A stretch of 64,000 bases of DNA from positions 36,430,001 to 36,494,000 of the forward strand of contig JAIVEN010000010.1 of the NCBI GenBank assembly GCA_026686845.1. The letters are read 5' to 3'. Every line of letters starts with the position of its first letter. Position 1 is the stretch's first letter. A model generated the notes under the pieces. It was not told the origin of the DNA and made no database searches. It saw only the letters and a program-made list of their open reading frames with translations. The translations under genes and the position numbers were made by a program. The stretch is from Adenanthera pavonina (taxonomy: Eukaryota > Streptophyta > Magnoliopsida > Fabales > Fabaceae). Shown here in pieces: positions 11,827 to 24,445 of this stretch.

Positions 11827-14800
11827 AGCTGGGGAATGAAAAGGAAAATTAGCCTTCTAAAAGAAGAAGCTTTCACCTTTTTATATCCATTTTCTCTTCT
11901 TCCAATCCAACAAGTACCAACTAGGCTATATATAAATATGTTGCTACAGTTTGTAAGTGTAAGCTTTTAGCATGATGAAGGGGAAATCTAGGCAGTATTA
12001 ACGTTTTAGAAATTCATTAACTGGGAATCTGAGACCAGAATATGCTTCCTCTCAGCATAGTTTAAGCGATTAATTAACATGCAAAAGCTAACTGATTAAA
12101 TGTGGGAGGTAGAACTTTTATAAGTGTAACTTTGTTCAAAGAAAGGGTTTGGTCGTACATTAGGTATGCATGCGTGAATATCTGAGAATACCATTCGCAC
12201 GTTAGCACTATTAGTACCTGCGACTTGGGACCATTAATTTGCAGTTGTACGAAGATGCCCCATTAAACCAACCACTGCTTCAGCATATGCTAGCTAGTTA
12301 TCTCAGAATTGTACAATTTAAGAATCTTATTAGATCTAACCCGGGATTAATGAATTATGCCCAGATTTGACTAAGAAAAAAGCATAAAAATTTATACATA
12401 AAAGACGTGAAAATAAGCTGCAAACTCATGTAACCTGTGATTGTGAATCTCAGACGGGATTAGCAATAGTAATGAGCGGGAAAGAATGTCTCTTAAGTTC
12501 ACATACACATTGATTTTATGAGTTTGCAACGTTCAAATGGCTATTAGAACAAAGGCACATTATGGTGTTGGTGGGTTTCCTTTATTAAAATAGAAAAAAA
12601 TAAAATTGAAGGGCATGCAGCCTTTGAAGTATGATTTATTTATTTTTAATGTGTATTGTACAGTACTTCTCTAACTTCTTGACCTTTTTAGCAAGAAGTA
12701 GCCAAGAAAATTAGTGAAGTCTCAAAGGCTAAGGGTTTCGAACTTCAAAAAGGTGGCCAGCACGTTCCAGGGGCAGAAATTTTAAGGGTTAAGTATGGAA
12801 CATGCTTGCTTTGTACGATAATTAATGCCGAGGATATGTTATAATAATGACATCAATTAGTTTATATTATCGCACATATCACATAGAGAACTCAATCATG
12901 ATGACTAAGCCCCACCAATGGTTTTTTTGCTTGATCTAAAAAATTCTTGCCCTTCAGCATGAGGAGTTCATGATGACATGATTAGGTTTTCCCAAGTTGT
13001 AAATTGTTCATATGGTACTTGGTTGCATATTTTTCCAATATGATATGATACCAAAAAATTTTAATAATTTAGTATTTAAATTATCACTTTTTTCTTAATT
13101 TATTGTTTTACGAATTAAAATCCCTCAAAAACTATCTCCCAAAATCAGAATTTTTAATAATTTTTATTTGTTGATCAAGGAAAATCTTCCAAAAAAAAAA
13201 AGATCTGTCGTGTTGATTGGAAAAATTCTTAAAATGATTAAATTGAGATGTCATATATGAAAAAGGTGAAATTGTTAGAAATTTTTCCACAACTAAATCA
13301 TTAATTTGTTAAGAAAAATTATTATACTCCCTCTTTTTTTTTTAATTGTTATTTTTTAAGAAAAAATTTATTTTTATTCACCTGTCACTTTCAAATTTTA
13401 AAATAACATTAATTACTACTTTTCCAACTATACATTTATTTGTTTTTCTAAAAGTCAATTATAATATTATTTTTTTTATTTATTCATTTATTGAAAGATA
13501 TATTAACAAATTAAGAAGAAATTCCAACATATTAATTATTTTTTTTAATTCGTGTGTTAAAATCTTAAAAAATACTTAAGAAGAAACGGAATGAGTATTC
13601 GTTAGTTGGAATGCAGAGAAGTCAATTGTCTCTTAAAATAAATATAAGTGCTAATAAACATGTATGTCAGTGTGATATCAGTAAGCATTGAAGGCTCTAA
13701 TAACAATAATAGTCTTTACATGTATATTATTATGTTTTATTTTGTAATTATTTAATTAATTAACACTTTAATCTCCCCTGGGAGGTCAGTGTGATTTGTC
13801 CATGAGTCATGACTTTTTTTTTGGGGGTACTATGAATCTCAATGGGGACCAACCTGACATCCAATTACAAGCCACTCATGCATTATTTTAATGTCGTTCT
13901 TAACTTCACTTTTCATTATTAATTTTGTTTAAATTCCTGAAAGTGGGTCTTCGAATTGTTCCTTGCTCCCATAAAAAGACGATTTAAAGAAATCAAAGTG
14001 TTTTTTGTTTCTTATATGATCATCAAAATAATGGGAAGCATCGACTGAGTTTGCCTTGAGATCTCAAAGCAACATCTGTCCATGTCATTATTTAAGAAGC
14101 AGCAAATTGTTAAGATATATATATATATATATATATAGTTATCAGAATCAGTTTCGTTGCCTTCTCTTTAATTATAGGTAATTAAATCTCTTGTTAGGTA
14201 AGAGATCGATCTTGTGAAGATTAAGATTAAAAAGATGGATAAGAATTATTTTAGAGAAAGTTGTGTGTGATTAGTTTCTTGATTCCTTCACGACCTTGTG
14301 AGTTAATGATGACGACCTGCGCTACATTGTAAGATGAGGTTCGCCTGCAAGTGTGTATGGAGTACAATATATAAATATAATTAGTTATTCTTTTTAAGCC
14401 GTTCATGTGATAACTGATGATTAATGGAAAAAAGAATATTGTAATGTATTATACACGAGTGCTTATTATTATTTGTGTTTGGTCCCAGGATTTAAGGTGC
14501 TTATTATTATTCATGAGTTGTTTTAGTGGAAGTGGGCATAAAAAATAATTGTTTTGAAAACAATATTACAATAATTAATATATCTTTTGGATTTGGATCT
14601 CTCCATACACATTATCCTCCATTGATTGTGATAAATAGCTGAGAAAATAATTTATAAATGAAATGAAGAATATATTTTGATTTAATGGCCGGCATTTATT
14701 ACTATGTGTAAAATGCCTTTAAAAGTAAGATTACAATACTTATTTATAATAATCATTAAATCAATAACATATTTAGTTTAATATCACAATTAGCAATCAT

Positions 14801-15583
14801 CCATAATTCAAATAAAATGAATGGAGAAGATTATGTTTAAAGAGAAAGGATGGAGGAAGTCCACTGTATCCCGTGGTTTCAAAATTGTAACTCATAAATA
14901 GGGTAAAAAAATAAAACAAGAATAAGAAGAAGAAAGGATTAAAATTTGTCACTTAATCGTGACTCAGAATTGCAGTTAAGATTTGGTCTTGTCTGGAATT
15001 CTATAACTACGACAGAATTACAACGTTATCGCAATAGACACTTTCAAGTTTAGTAGTAAACCCTTCTTTTTTTCACAATAAAAGAATAATTTGGAGAAAA
15101 AGTTCATACCCAGATGTGATACATTCATCTGTTTTTGTCAACTCAAATTTAAGCAAGATAGAACAAAATGGAGATCATGTTGTAAAGAATAAGTCAGAGC
15201 AAGTTGCGATGAATAGATAATTTCTCATATATATTTATATATATATATATATAGACACACACACATAAAGAATATTTGACTATTTAATTAACTCATTTCT
15301 CACACTCAAAATTTCTGTAGAATCAGATTTGCAAAACACTGAAAGTACTGTCGTGATTTTAAGAAGGGCAAAACTTTTGTACAATTTTGAAGTATTGATT
15401 AAGCTTTTCAATGAATTTATCACAAGTGGAGAAACCCCTTTATCAAAATCTAGGTCTTCTCCTGAATCCTAAAGTGCAGCGCCCGAAAGAGTAAATTTAA
15501 CTACTTTGTGAAATATTACAACAACGCTTTAGACTCATTTATACAGTGCTCTTAAAATGTGTATTAAAAACTTGAAGGGTTCG
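11827..15583. other. Intergenic DNA, no gene seen
   Basis: AT-rich, with T/A homopolymers and TA runs near 14118 and 15235. No reading frame shows a known protein, and no transposon ends could be paired. Confidence 0.55.
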
Positions 15584-18500
15584 TTATTCAACCTTCGCTG
15601 CCCCTACTCCAGGCATGCTGCTTTCTGCTACTGTCTCCCTCACAAACCTGGAAATATTAAAGACAATGATAAGTAAAAGCTTTAGATATAAGTTTAGAAC
15701 TTGAACCCCAATATTACGAAGAATAAAAAGAAGCACCTTTCAAATTTGTCTCTTGACGATTGCAATACATAGATCGAGAGGATAAAAGATAACGCAAGTC
15801 CTGCATAAATCCATGGATCTATTTATGAGCATTCGAAACAAAAATGCACTCTTCATAAGAGACAACTTGCCAAAGTGCATATTCAGCCAGCTCATGCATA
15901 TTAAAATTAATATTCCAAGTTTCAACTACTTTTAATCCTCAACTAGGTTGTTTGTAAGGTGTATTTGTCTTCGATACATATATGAAAAAGGTTGTGCCCC
16001 AAACTACTGCCAATAGTAAGTTAATATTGGGAGAAATGTATGCTAACAAGGCATGTTGTCTATAACAAAGATATCTTTTCACCTAATCAAAATGGGCAAA
16101 ATCAATGATTACTAGGTTACCTGATCCAAACAGAACAAAAAATCCGGAAGTCACATCTATCTCTGATTGCTCCTTCCTGAAACATTTCAAATGCAGATTC
16201 AGCAGCTGTCTTTCCTAAAATTATGACAGCCAAAATGCCACAGGACTGAAGCATGTCTCTCATGCTGTACTAAATAAACACTTCCATAAGTTTGTATTTC
16301 CAGCAAGAAGTTATCCAAAAGACTTGTACTTGTTTCATTTCAATGCTCTAACTCTGGGGAACAAATTTTACCTCATTTCATTCGCTATAAACATTTTGCT
16401 AACAAATATCAAAATTTCCACGGCTTATTAGCCAGCAAACACACGCAGCTCAGGTAAATATTCCCAACAGTGAAACTTCTATTTTTAATAAAAAAAAATT
16501 CAACAGATTGTTTGCCATTTTTAAAAAGCGCAGGGGGTGGTGGGGGTAGGAACTTACCATGCACTTTTGAAATTGTTATCAAGCTCGTTAATTGTCATGC
16601 AGAGAAGCATTTTTTTAAAGTAGTGCTGAGTTGGAAAAAAATTTCAAAATGTTTTTTATTAAATAAATGGTAGCAAATACTTATGAAATGAACATACACA
16701 TTGTACGCAAACAAATGATGAAAACACAAACGTCACTGCAAAGGAGTTATAGTTACACCTTTTTTTTTTTTAACCAACAGTTATAGTTACACCTTTCAAA
16801 CATTAAAATAGTAAAATAAAAATCAAACATGATAAAAACAAACACTTAGTTCCAACTAAATAGGAATAAGGAACACAGGATTCAAATAAGTTTAGGGGGC
16901 TTCTTTGTGGGAGTTTCAGTTGCAACAAATGAAGGTAAGGATCTAAATTAGTTCGGGGTTAATGGATGGTAAAGTGCATCCAGATGCACTTTAAGCCTGC
17001 CAGCATATAGTAGGAATAAAGGATGGCATTGGTTAAAAAGATCCTAGACTGCAAGCAAAGAACAGAACGAGGCATGTAACACTGAGTGGTGCAACAAAAC
17101 ATTAACAGCAACGTAACTCAAGATTTGCTCCTTCTTTTCATTTTAGACTTAAAGAAAATTTTACATGCAAGAAGGTAGATAGCTCAGAACAAAAATATTG
17201 GAGATTTCTAGCAGTCAACAGCAGAAAGGACAAAGACTATGGGAGAATGCAGAGAACTTATCTGAACGATATGGACAGAATCAATAGTCTTCGAAATTGT
17301 AATATGAGGATGTAAGACAGAGAATTCTTTTTCTTTTTTTTTTTATAAGTAGAATTCTTTTGTACTGCCAAAGAAAAAGGAAAAAAGACTACGGAAAATG
17401 TCTCACATACAGGCTCGAATATGGCCACTTTCAACACAGGTTCAACTTATCACTTATCACCAGTAAGACCAATCAACTACAGTCAATCCTACTACCTTAA
17501 ATGTTAAAAAGTAAGTAGGGAAAATTTATGAACACAGAATCAATAGAAGTTTGGAAAATTACAGGATCATTAAAAGAAAATGGGTTTCAGGTCTGAAAAG
17601 GCAGATGAGTCCTCCCTCCTTCACCATTTTCCATGAAACTAAATAAAAACTAAAGGAAAAAAATCCAGGCTTCAAAAAGAAAAGAAGAAACATGAAAAGA
17701 AGTAAATGAGATCCAAATACTACAAAATTTGACCAAGGGGCTATAGTAGAGTTAAAAAAGACTTGGTTTAAAATATTAGTTATAAACAAACTGTAATTAC
17801 AATATTCAAATTTGAACACATTTAGCTTAAAACTAGAGAACACCAACCATGTATATCTGACAAGTATATACTTTGGCCAGTGCTGAGTATCCCAGAACTG
17901 CTTACGAATCTCAGGATGCATTTCAACATCTGTCAGGGAAGAAAAAGAACTCAAACGTGAAGACCAGTCAAAATATCTACAGAATGTACAGAATCAGATT
18001 GTTGGAGTAACAAGAGGGGAAAATGAATCATTTCTATGCCCCGTGACCCCTTCTAGGCCCTTACCATATCAAAAAGGGTTAATTACTTAAGTTTTTGAAC
18101 CCACTCTTAGGATGGTTGGATGATATCAGAATCAGTATGAAAAATAAAAAGATGTGAATGAACATTTTCAAAAGTAGGGAATCAAATGAAACTGATAAAA
18201 ATGTACAAGTAAAAACATATTTAAGGGAATATCTACACAATGTATTTATTATACTTATAAACCTGTCTATTTGATCCTAAAAATAAATTGTTGAGCAAAA
18301 ATGATCAGCAGATTATCATAGAATAGTATATAATTAGTCAGGTTACAAAAATTAGATGTGAAAAAGTTTCTCAAGCACTATTTGAAGTTTCCTTCTGAAT
18401 GATGTAATGTTGCCCAAGTTGAAATAAAACTTTTAAGCATAAACAAAAAAGCCTTTAAAATCATGAACAGTGTATAAGCAAGGAGCATGGCATTTCCAGC

Positions 18501-20585
18501 ACACTTATTTATCACCCACCAATTATGCTAACAATGATGATTCCATTGGTTTTTTTTCGGTTAGAACAGCTAATAAAGTGAAGCAGGGAATGGAGTATGC
18601 AAGTTAATTGACAAAGTGGTCTAAAACGAAGAAAATTAATAAACAAGAAAAGATTGAACGATTAAGAAGGAAGTACATACAATGGTGAGGCATATCCACA
18701 ACTTTTGCAGTGACACCATGCAAATCACTTCCTGAATACCTCTGCATGAAATAATCGTTGGCAGCTTAAAAGCCAGCTAATGTTCATTCAGGTGACAAAA
18801 GGCCTTATTGTTTTTCTTTTGCATTCCAAACACAGCCTTACCAAGTTCACTTCAATCATTGGAACCTCAGTACTTTTCCGATTTATCACCAGAAGCCATG
18901 GGATAAAGAACTTTTCCCTTCCAACTTGAAATGATCTGCAGATGTATAAAACTACTGAGTAGAACATTTTGCTCTACTGCCTAAGGTAACAGCAATTTGC
19001 TCCTTCATTTGATAAAAACAGTACGGTTGCAGTAAAAATTCATTACGTTATGTAGACTACCTAAAACTTCATTACATTATGTAAAAAATTCAGATATTTA
19101 GAGTCAATTTTGCAAAGAAATGGTGAAATTAATGGGGATGTTATGAATTAAATATAAGTTCGGTGGTTAAAGTGGATAAAAGCATCAGGAGATATTTGTA
19201 ACCACAAGGTGCCTGCTAAGCTTAAAGGGGAATTTCATCAAACAGTTATAAGACCAGCAATACTATATGTTAGTGAATGTTAGGCTTTGAAAAGATAGTA
19301 AGAGCATAAGATGGGAGTAGCAGAGATGAGAATGTTGAGATGGATATGTAGTCATACAAAATTAAATAAGAAACGAAATGATTGCATACAAAAAAAAGTC
19401 GAAATAACACCTATTAAGGAGAAAATGGTGAAAAATCATTTAAGGTAATTAGGGCATGTAAAAAGAAGAGGGCAAGAGGAGCTAGTGAGGAGAGTTGATC
19501 AAATGGTTTGAAACCCTATTAAAAGGTATAGAAGAAGGTATAGAAGAAGACAAAAAAAAAAATACTAAGAAAAGTTATAAGAAATGACCTCTTGATAAAT
19601 AATTTATGAGGAGATGGTGTATAATCCATGTAGCCGACCTCACATTAGTGGGATAAGACTAATATTATTATTGATGTTGTTACTGCCTTAGCCTCAGTAA
19701 ATACTTTCATTCTTGACTGCACTAAACAATAAACTATTACTATGTATAATTAACTTTATGCGCATACTGTACTGCCCCTTTTACATTGATAAAATCCCAT
19801 GCCAGTTTCACAGACATATTTTTCCTGATTTTATTCATTATGCCAGCCTAATAATTGTTAAAACAGGCAACGACTAAGAAAATAATAAGAATCGTCTCCC
19901 TCTTCTTAAAGCCAAAAGTGAAATAATTTTGTCCAGATATATATTGAACCCACAAATGACCCGTGCTAATCCACCATCCCTACCCACTGTCGCAATATTA
20001 GCAACTACCATATGTGCAAGCCATCCCACAGAGAACATTTACAAAATTCTTCCGAGAAAACTAAGCAGATTTAAGAAAGAGGTACACAGAAAACGTCTTA
20101 CATTTTATAAGGATCAGCCCCTGTAAAACCCGTCGGCTTAGGTATCGGCATCAAAACCTAAACATCATTTCCCATGAATAACCAATTACAAAAATCAATG
20201 CCCACAAAAACGAAGTAATTAATAGGAACAAATAAACGCTGCCGGCTGAGCACCCCCAATAAAATGTACGGCATGAAAAGCCAATTCAATGAAATCGCAC
20301 CTCTCGATTTACTCCAAAGATGGGGCAATGCCGGCCAATCAAGTCGTGCCACACGGTTCTTGACTGCCACATAGAATTCACAGATCACTGAAACCGTATC
20401 AAAGAAATACAAGATTGAAGAACACAAACTAAGAAATGGAGAGAATTGGGAGCACAGACAGAGTGGTATTGACCCATCCTGCTCATGGGGACGATATCTC
20501 CGGGTCTGTAAGCGATAGCAATAGGAAGAAGTGGAAGTAACCACAGAATAAGCGAGAGAACTAATTTGCCGTTGACGGCAGCCAT
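15584..20585 (-). CDS. Conserved plant single-pass membrane protein, 221 aa, nine exons
   Basis: Exons (minus strand): 20585-20460, 20363-20301, 20157-20102, 18935-18842, 18741-18681, 17929-17848, 16176-16121, 15800-15737 and 15647-15584. They total 666 nt, all phases fit, and every intron is GT-AG. The protein starts MAAVNGKLVLSLILWLLPLL, a signal peptide or anchor (about residues 1-25). A probably lumenal part follows with YRPGDIVPMSRMGQ, SRTVWHDLIGRHCP, PIPKPTGFTGADPY, GREKFFIPWLLVINRK, RYSGSDLHGVTAKV and HPEIRKQFWD, then a membrane helix (about 173-192, FFVLFGSGLALSF...) and a short tail ending GAAKVE. I recognise the family as conserved in land plants, but I do not know its function. The layout suggests a type I protein of the ER or secretory pathway; this is inference. 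Intron 3 is long and holds a LINE remnant. Confidence 0.9.
19151..19690 (+). mobile_element. RTE-type LINE 3'-end fragment
   Basis: The plus-strand translation, with several stops, reads PAKLKGEFHQTVIRPAILY, then MGVAEMRMLRWICSHT, then EKMVKNHLR and LGHVKRRG. These are the conserved C-terminal blocks of plant RTE-type LINE polymerases. The 3' end CCGACCTCACATTAGTGGGA runs into ATTATTATTGATGTTGTTAC, the usual short-repeat tail of such elements. It is 5'-truncated and dead. It lies in intron 3 of the minus-strand membrane-protein gene, antisense to it. Confidence 0.85.
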
Positions 20586-21164
20586 GGCTGGGTTTGAGGG
20601 AGCCTTTGAGGTTCTTCACTCGGTCGCCGTCTGAATCTCAGCTCAGCTCGATGTCACGACAAGAAATCTCCAAAATATGGTCGTTTATGTTAGCTGGGAA
20701 TATTGACCCAAAAAACTTACACCTAGGCCTCTTATTTGGGCCAATTTATGGCCCATGCCCTTCATTTGATCCAAAACAGAATATTAAATAAATAAATGGT
20801 TTCACAAGAAATAACACATACAATAAAATTTATAGAAAGTTATATCAAAAGAAATATCTTATCTTAACTTAAATATATATATATATATATATATATAAGT
20901 AGAATGCTAGATCACTGTTCCCACAACAATATTAACAGCAAAGGACGGCTTTAAGTTTTTGTATTTTAAGTGGCTTGGATAGCCTTAATTTTTTCTGTTT
21001 TGTGTGCTTGACAAAAGAAATTTGATTTGCCCAATAAGAATCCTGTGCTCTTCTCTCATTTACAAGCAGTAAGCACACATAATTTGAAAGCTTCCACTGG
21101 CAAACAAGTTGATGGCTTGTCAGAGAAGCCAATTTGAAGGCTTTTATTCCATTCTCTTTTATCC
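20586..21164. other. Upstream flank of the minus-strand gene
   Basis: Probable promoter and 5' UTR side of the membrane-protein gene (20586-20700), then AT-rich DNA with a TA run at about 20870-20896. No specific promoter element could be fixed and no other gene was seen. Confidence 0.4.
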
Positions 21165-22272
21165 TCTGTTTGGTCCACAAAAGTGATTTTGAAAAAAGTG
21201 AAAGTGGAAAAAGAAGTGGAAGTAGAAATAGAAAAGAAAGTGGAAGTAAGGTTTAAAATTACGTTTGGTATGAAAATAGAAGTATAGTGTAATTTTAATT
21301 AAATAATTATATTTATCATATGAAAAGACCAAGTTGTCATACCAAATTAAAAAAAATAAACTCAGTAATACCACAACCAGAAACAACCAATCACATCACA
21401 CCGTAAATAACCTGCATCTCCATTTTTTTCATAGTAGCATTCAACACAAAAACACTATAGCATCAAAGATAAGATCCATTGAACACCCAACAGTTCCATC
21501 ATCAAACACAAAATCCTAGAAACAATCAAATTAAAAAAAAAAAGCTTCGAAAATTTTGAACCCCAGGTCTGGGAACCCAAAAATCGACCCAAAACCACTG
21601 TTGACCCTTACCCACCACATTGCTGTCAACTATCACTGTGTCATCTCAAATATGTTGATCTCTGTGAACCAAACCCAGACTTGTCACTTGGGAAATTTTG
21701 AATCCTAGATTTGTGAACCCAAGCCCTAGCCTTCGAACTTAATCACTGTCATTGGAGATGATGCCAACATCACTGAGGGGAAAAGGGAAAGCAAATCAAA
21801 GTTTGCTATCTTCATCGACCTCACCGTTGTTAGCGCCATCAAGAAAGTGGTCAGTAGCAATTGTGGAAACCTTGGGTGGAGATGGTCACCACTAGCGTTT
21901 AGGGTCCGGAAAATGGAGGTCTGGAGATATGAGAGGGAGGTTAGATATGGTGGTTAGGATGGCAAGGATATGGTTCAAAAATAGAGGTTTGGCTGCAAGG
22001 TGTGGGGATCTGGGATGAAAATGGCAGGGTAGAATTATAAGAAATTATTATAATTGGGGGCAATTCTATCTTGGAATTTGACTTCAATGGAAATCTCAAC
22101 ACTTCCACCATCCCCAGGACTTCCACTTCCATCATTTTTGGTGGAAGTAGACTTCCTTGGAAGCGGAAATATATCATACCAAATATGCATCCAAGTCCAT
22201 ACCTCCTAATTCAATCATACCAAACGAAGCATTTTTATCTGAAATCTTCTTCCGCCTTTTCTATGGGGACAG
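21165..22272. mobile_element. Unclassified TIR-like element, interrupted at its right end
   Basis: The left end contains CTGTTTGGTCCACAAAAGTG, followed by purine-rich GAAAGTGGAA repeats. The right part has pyrimidine-rich inverted counterparts and ATACCAAACGAAGCATTTTT. The same right-end string (ATACCAAATGAAGCATTTT) occurs in the element at 45133-45915, so both probably belong to one group. The LTR at 22273 abuts this end and may have been inserted there. No transposase frame is visible and superfamily is unresolved. Confidence 0.45.
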
Positions 22273-24442
22273 TGTTAGGTTGACTGGTCACCCAAGAGAA
22301 GGGGATAATTGGGTAATGCAAGATTTTCACTCTTTTGGACCACAACCCAATTTCACTAAGAGTGTAGTAAAACAGGGATAAACAGAGATGGTTGAGTGCA
22401 GCAGCTGAGTAGAGAAGATGAAGAACAATACACAATGATTTATACTGGTTCAGCCTAACCACCTGATCTACATCCAGTCCCCAAGCCACCACTTGAGATT
22501 TTTCACTATATCCCACAGGTTTGATCCGGGCACCAGTGAAGCCTCAGTACATTCTCACAAGTTCAAGTAGGCACTTGTGAAGTCACTCTCCTCACACCCT
22601 TACAATATGTGTAAATCCCTTAGTGTTTCCCCACACTAAGATTCTACCAAAAATATGTAGAAAGAAATGTTTACAGAATGAAAACTCTCTTGAAGAGTAG
22701 ATAATACATTGAAAGTTTACTCTATTAAGGTGGGTTTTTCAAACAATACTAAGATAGAAAGATTTTACAAGTTGTAGCAGCATTTTCGCATAAGCTCTTT
22801 TAAGATTGTTACCTATAAGTTCAAATGATGTTCTATTTATAGTTTTGTGGTGTAATTAGACGTTAGATACAAGATCTAGCCGTTAGAGACGTTACCCAAC
22901 GGTTTACTCTGCAAAACTAGCCGTTACCAACCACATTTAATATTTCTGACATACTAAAATTCAAATTTTAGATGTCAACAGACGAATTTTGAAAATACCG
23001 TAAGTTAAAGTTTTTAGCGTTGAACTTCGAAGTTCGTCTATTTAAAGCTGAAATTCGAATTTTCATCTTGACAAATGTTTCTATGTTAGAACATTCGAAT
23101 TTTCAAGTTTAAAGTACTTCTGGTAAGTGTGAACAGTTGTTTCATATTACTATAGTGTCTTTAAAGTTCGAATTTTGGTTCCTAAAATTCATCTGACAGT
23201 GAGCAACTCAATATGGTACAAGTTCTTCTTTTCGAAATTCAAATTTTGGATGTAAAAATTCATCTGTTGGTTGTTCCAGAAGTATTTTTGTGTTTTTGGA
23301 TATTCAAAATTCAAATTTTTAAAGCTAAAATTCGTCTGTTATACTTAAAGTTCGAATTTTCAAAGCCAAAATTCGTCTGTTAGCTTTTCTGGAAGTATTT
23401 TCACATTCTAGTGTTTCAAAATTCAAATTCTGAAAGCCAAAATTCATCTGTTGGACCTGAAGTTTAAATTTTCAAAGTCAAAATTCATTTGTCAGTGGCA
23501 AACCCAACTTTGCACGAAGGTTCCCTTCAAAATTCGAATTTCGGAGGCTCGAAATTCGTCTATCGCAACGGAACCTACATAACTTCGAATTTTGCACTGT
23601 AGACAATTTTACAGAAGCCATAACTCTCTCATTTTAACTCCAAATTAAGCAAATGACTTATGGTTGGAAAGCTCTAAATGTCTACTTTCAGATGAAATAA
23701 ACTTTCCTTCAAAATAAAATGTATTCTATGAGATATGATCAAAAAAATGATAAGAGGTCAAAATTGAAAATTCATATCTCACTACTCAATTTTAAATAAC
23801 CATAGCCTTTTCATATGATCTTTATTTTAAGTGAAATAATCTTCTTTGAAAAGCTTATTAAGTCTAGTTTCATATGGAATAAGTTTCACATCAAAGGCAT
23901 ATGTATTTTGAGAGATATATTAAAAACACTAATTAAAGGTCAAACTCTAGATTCTTGAAAACCATATTTCACTAACTATGCTTGACTCAAAATTCAAATT
24001 TCAACACTTAAAATTCATCTGTCAGAGGTAATATCTCTGGAACTTCAAATTTCAGTCAGCAAAGTTCATATTTTCACAAAGTATATAAAGTTTAACTTCT
24101 CAAAATTCGTCTGTCATCAGAGTTTTTCAAAGCTAACATCAGACTTACTTAATCTAACTCATTTAAAACATATGGTAACAAGATTAAGTAATTTTCAAAG
24201 ATTAATCCCACCTCAAGATCTAAGTGAAAATAAAATATACCTAGTGACTAGGTCTTCAAATGTTGAGTTCCACTTCCACTTGGTCATTTCCTTCTTGGCA
24301 TGCTCCATTCTGATCTTCCATTTTTGGATCATCCTTTCTTTTCTTCTTTCTTGAGTGAGGCATGATATTGATTTCCATTTCTGTATTCCAATGCTCACTC
24401 TTCTTACTTGGACCAACCTACATTTAATATATTACACTTACA
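22273..24442 (-). mobile_element. Sirevirus-type LTR, reverse orientation (copy A, 2170 bp)
   Basis: Read on the minus strand it starts TGTAAGTGTAATATATTAA and ends CAACCTAACA. The end region (CTCTTGGGTGACCAGTC, then AAAAATCTCAAGTGGTGGCTTGGGGACTG on the minus strand, given here only as landmarks near 22473-22505) parallels the 3' end of the 27-39 kb element's LTR. It is dense in AATTCGAATTT and CAGACGAA motifs. No internal region lies between it and copy B. Confidence 0.8.
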
Positions 24443-24445
24443 AAC

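Noticed and set aside
21159..21386. Hydrophobic minus-strand frame rich in Phe/Tyr/His
   Set aside because: It is the translation of the GAAAGTGGAA repeat of the TIR-like element.
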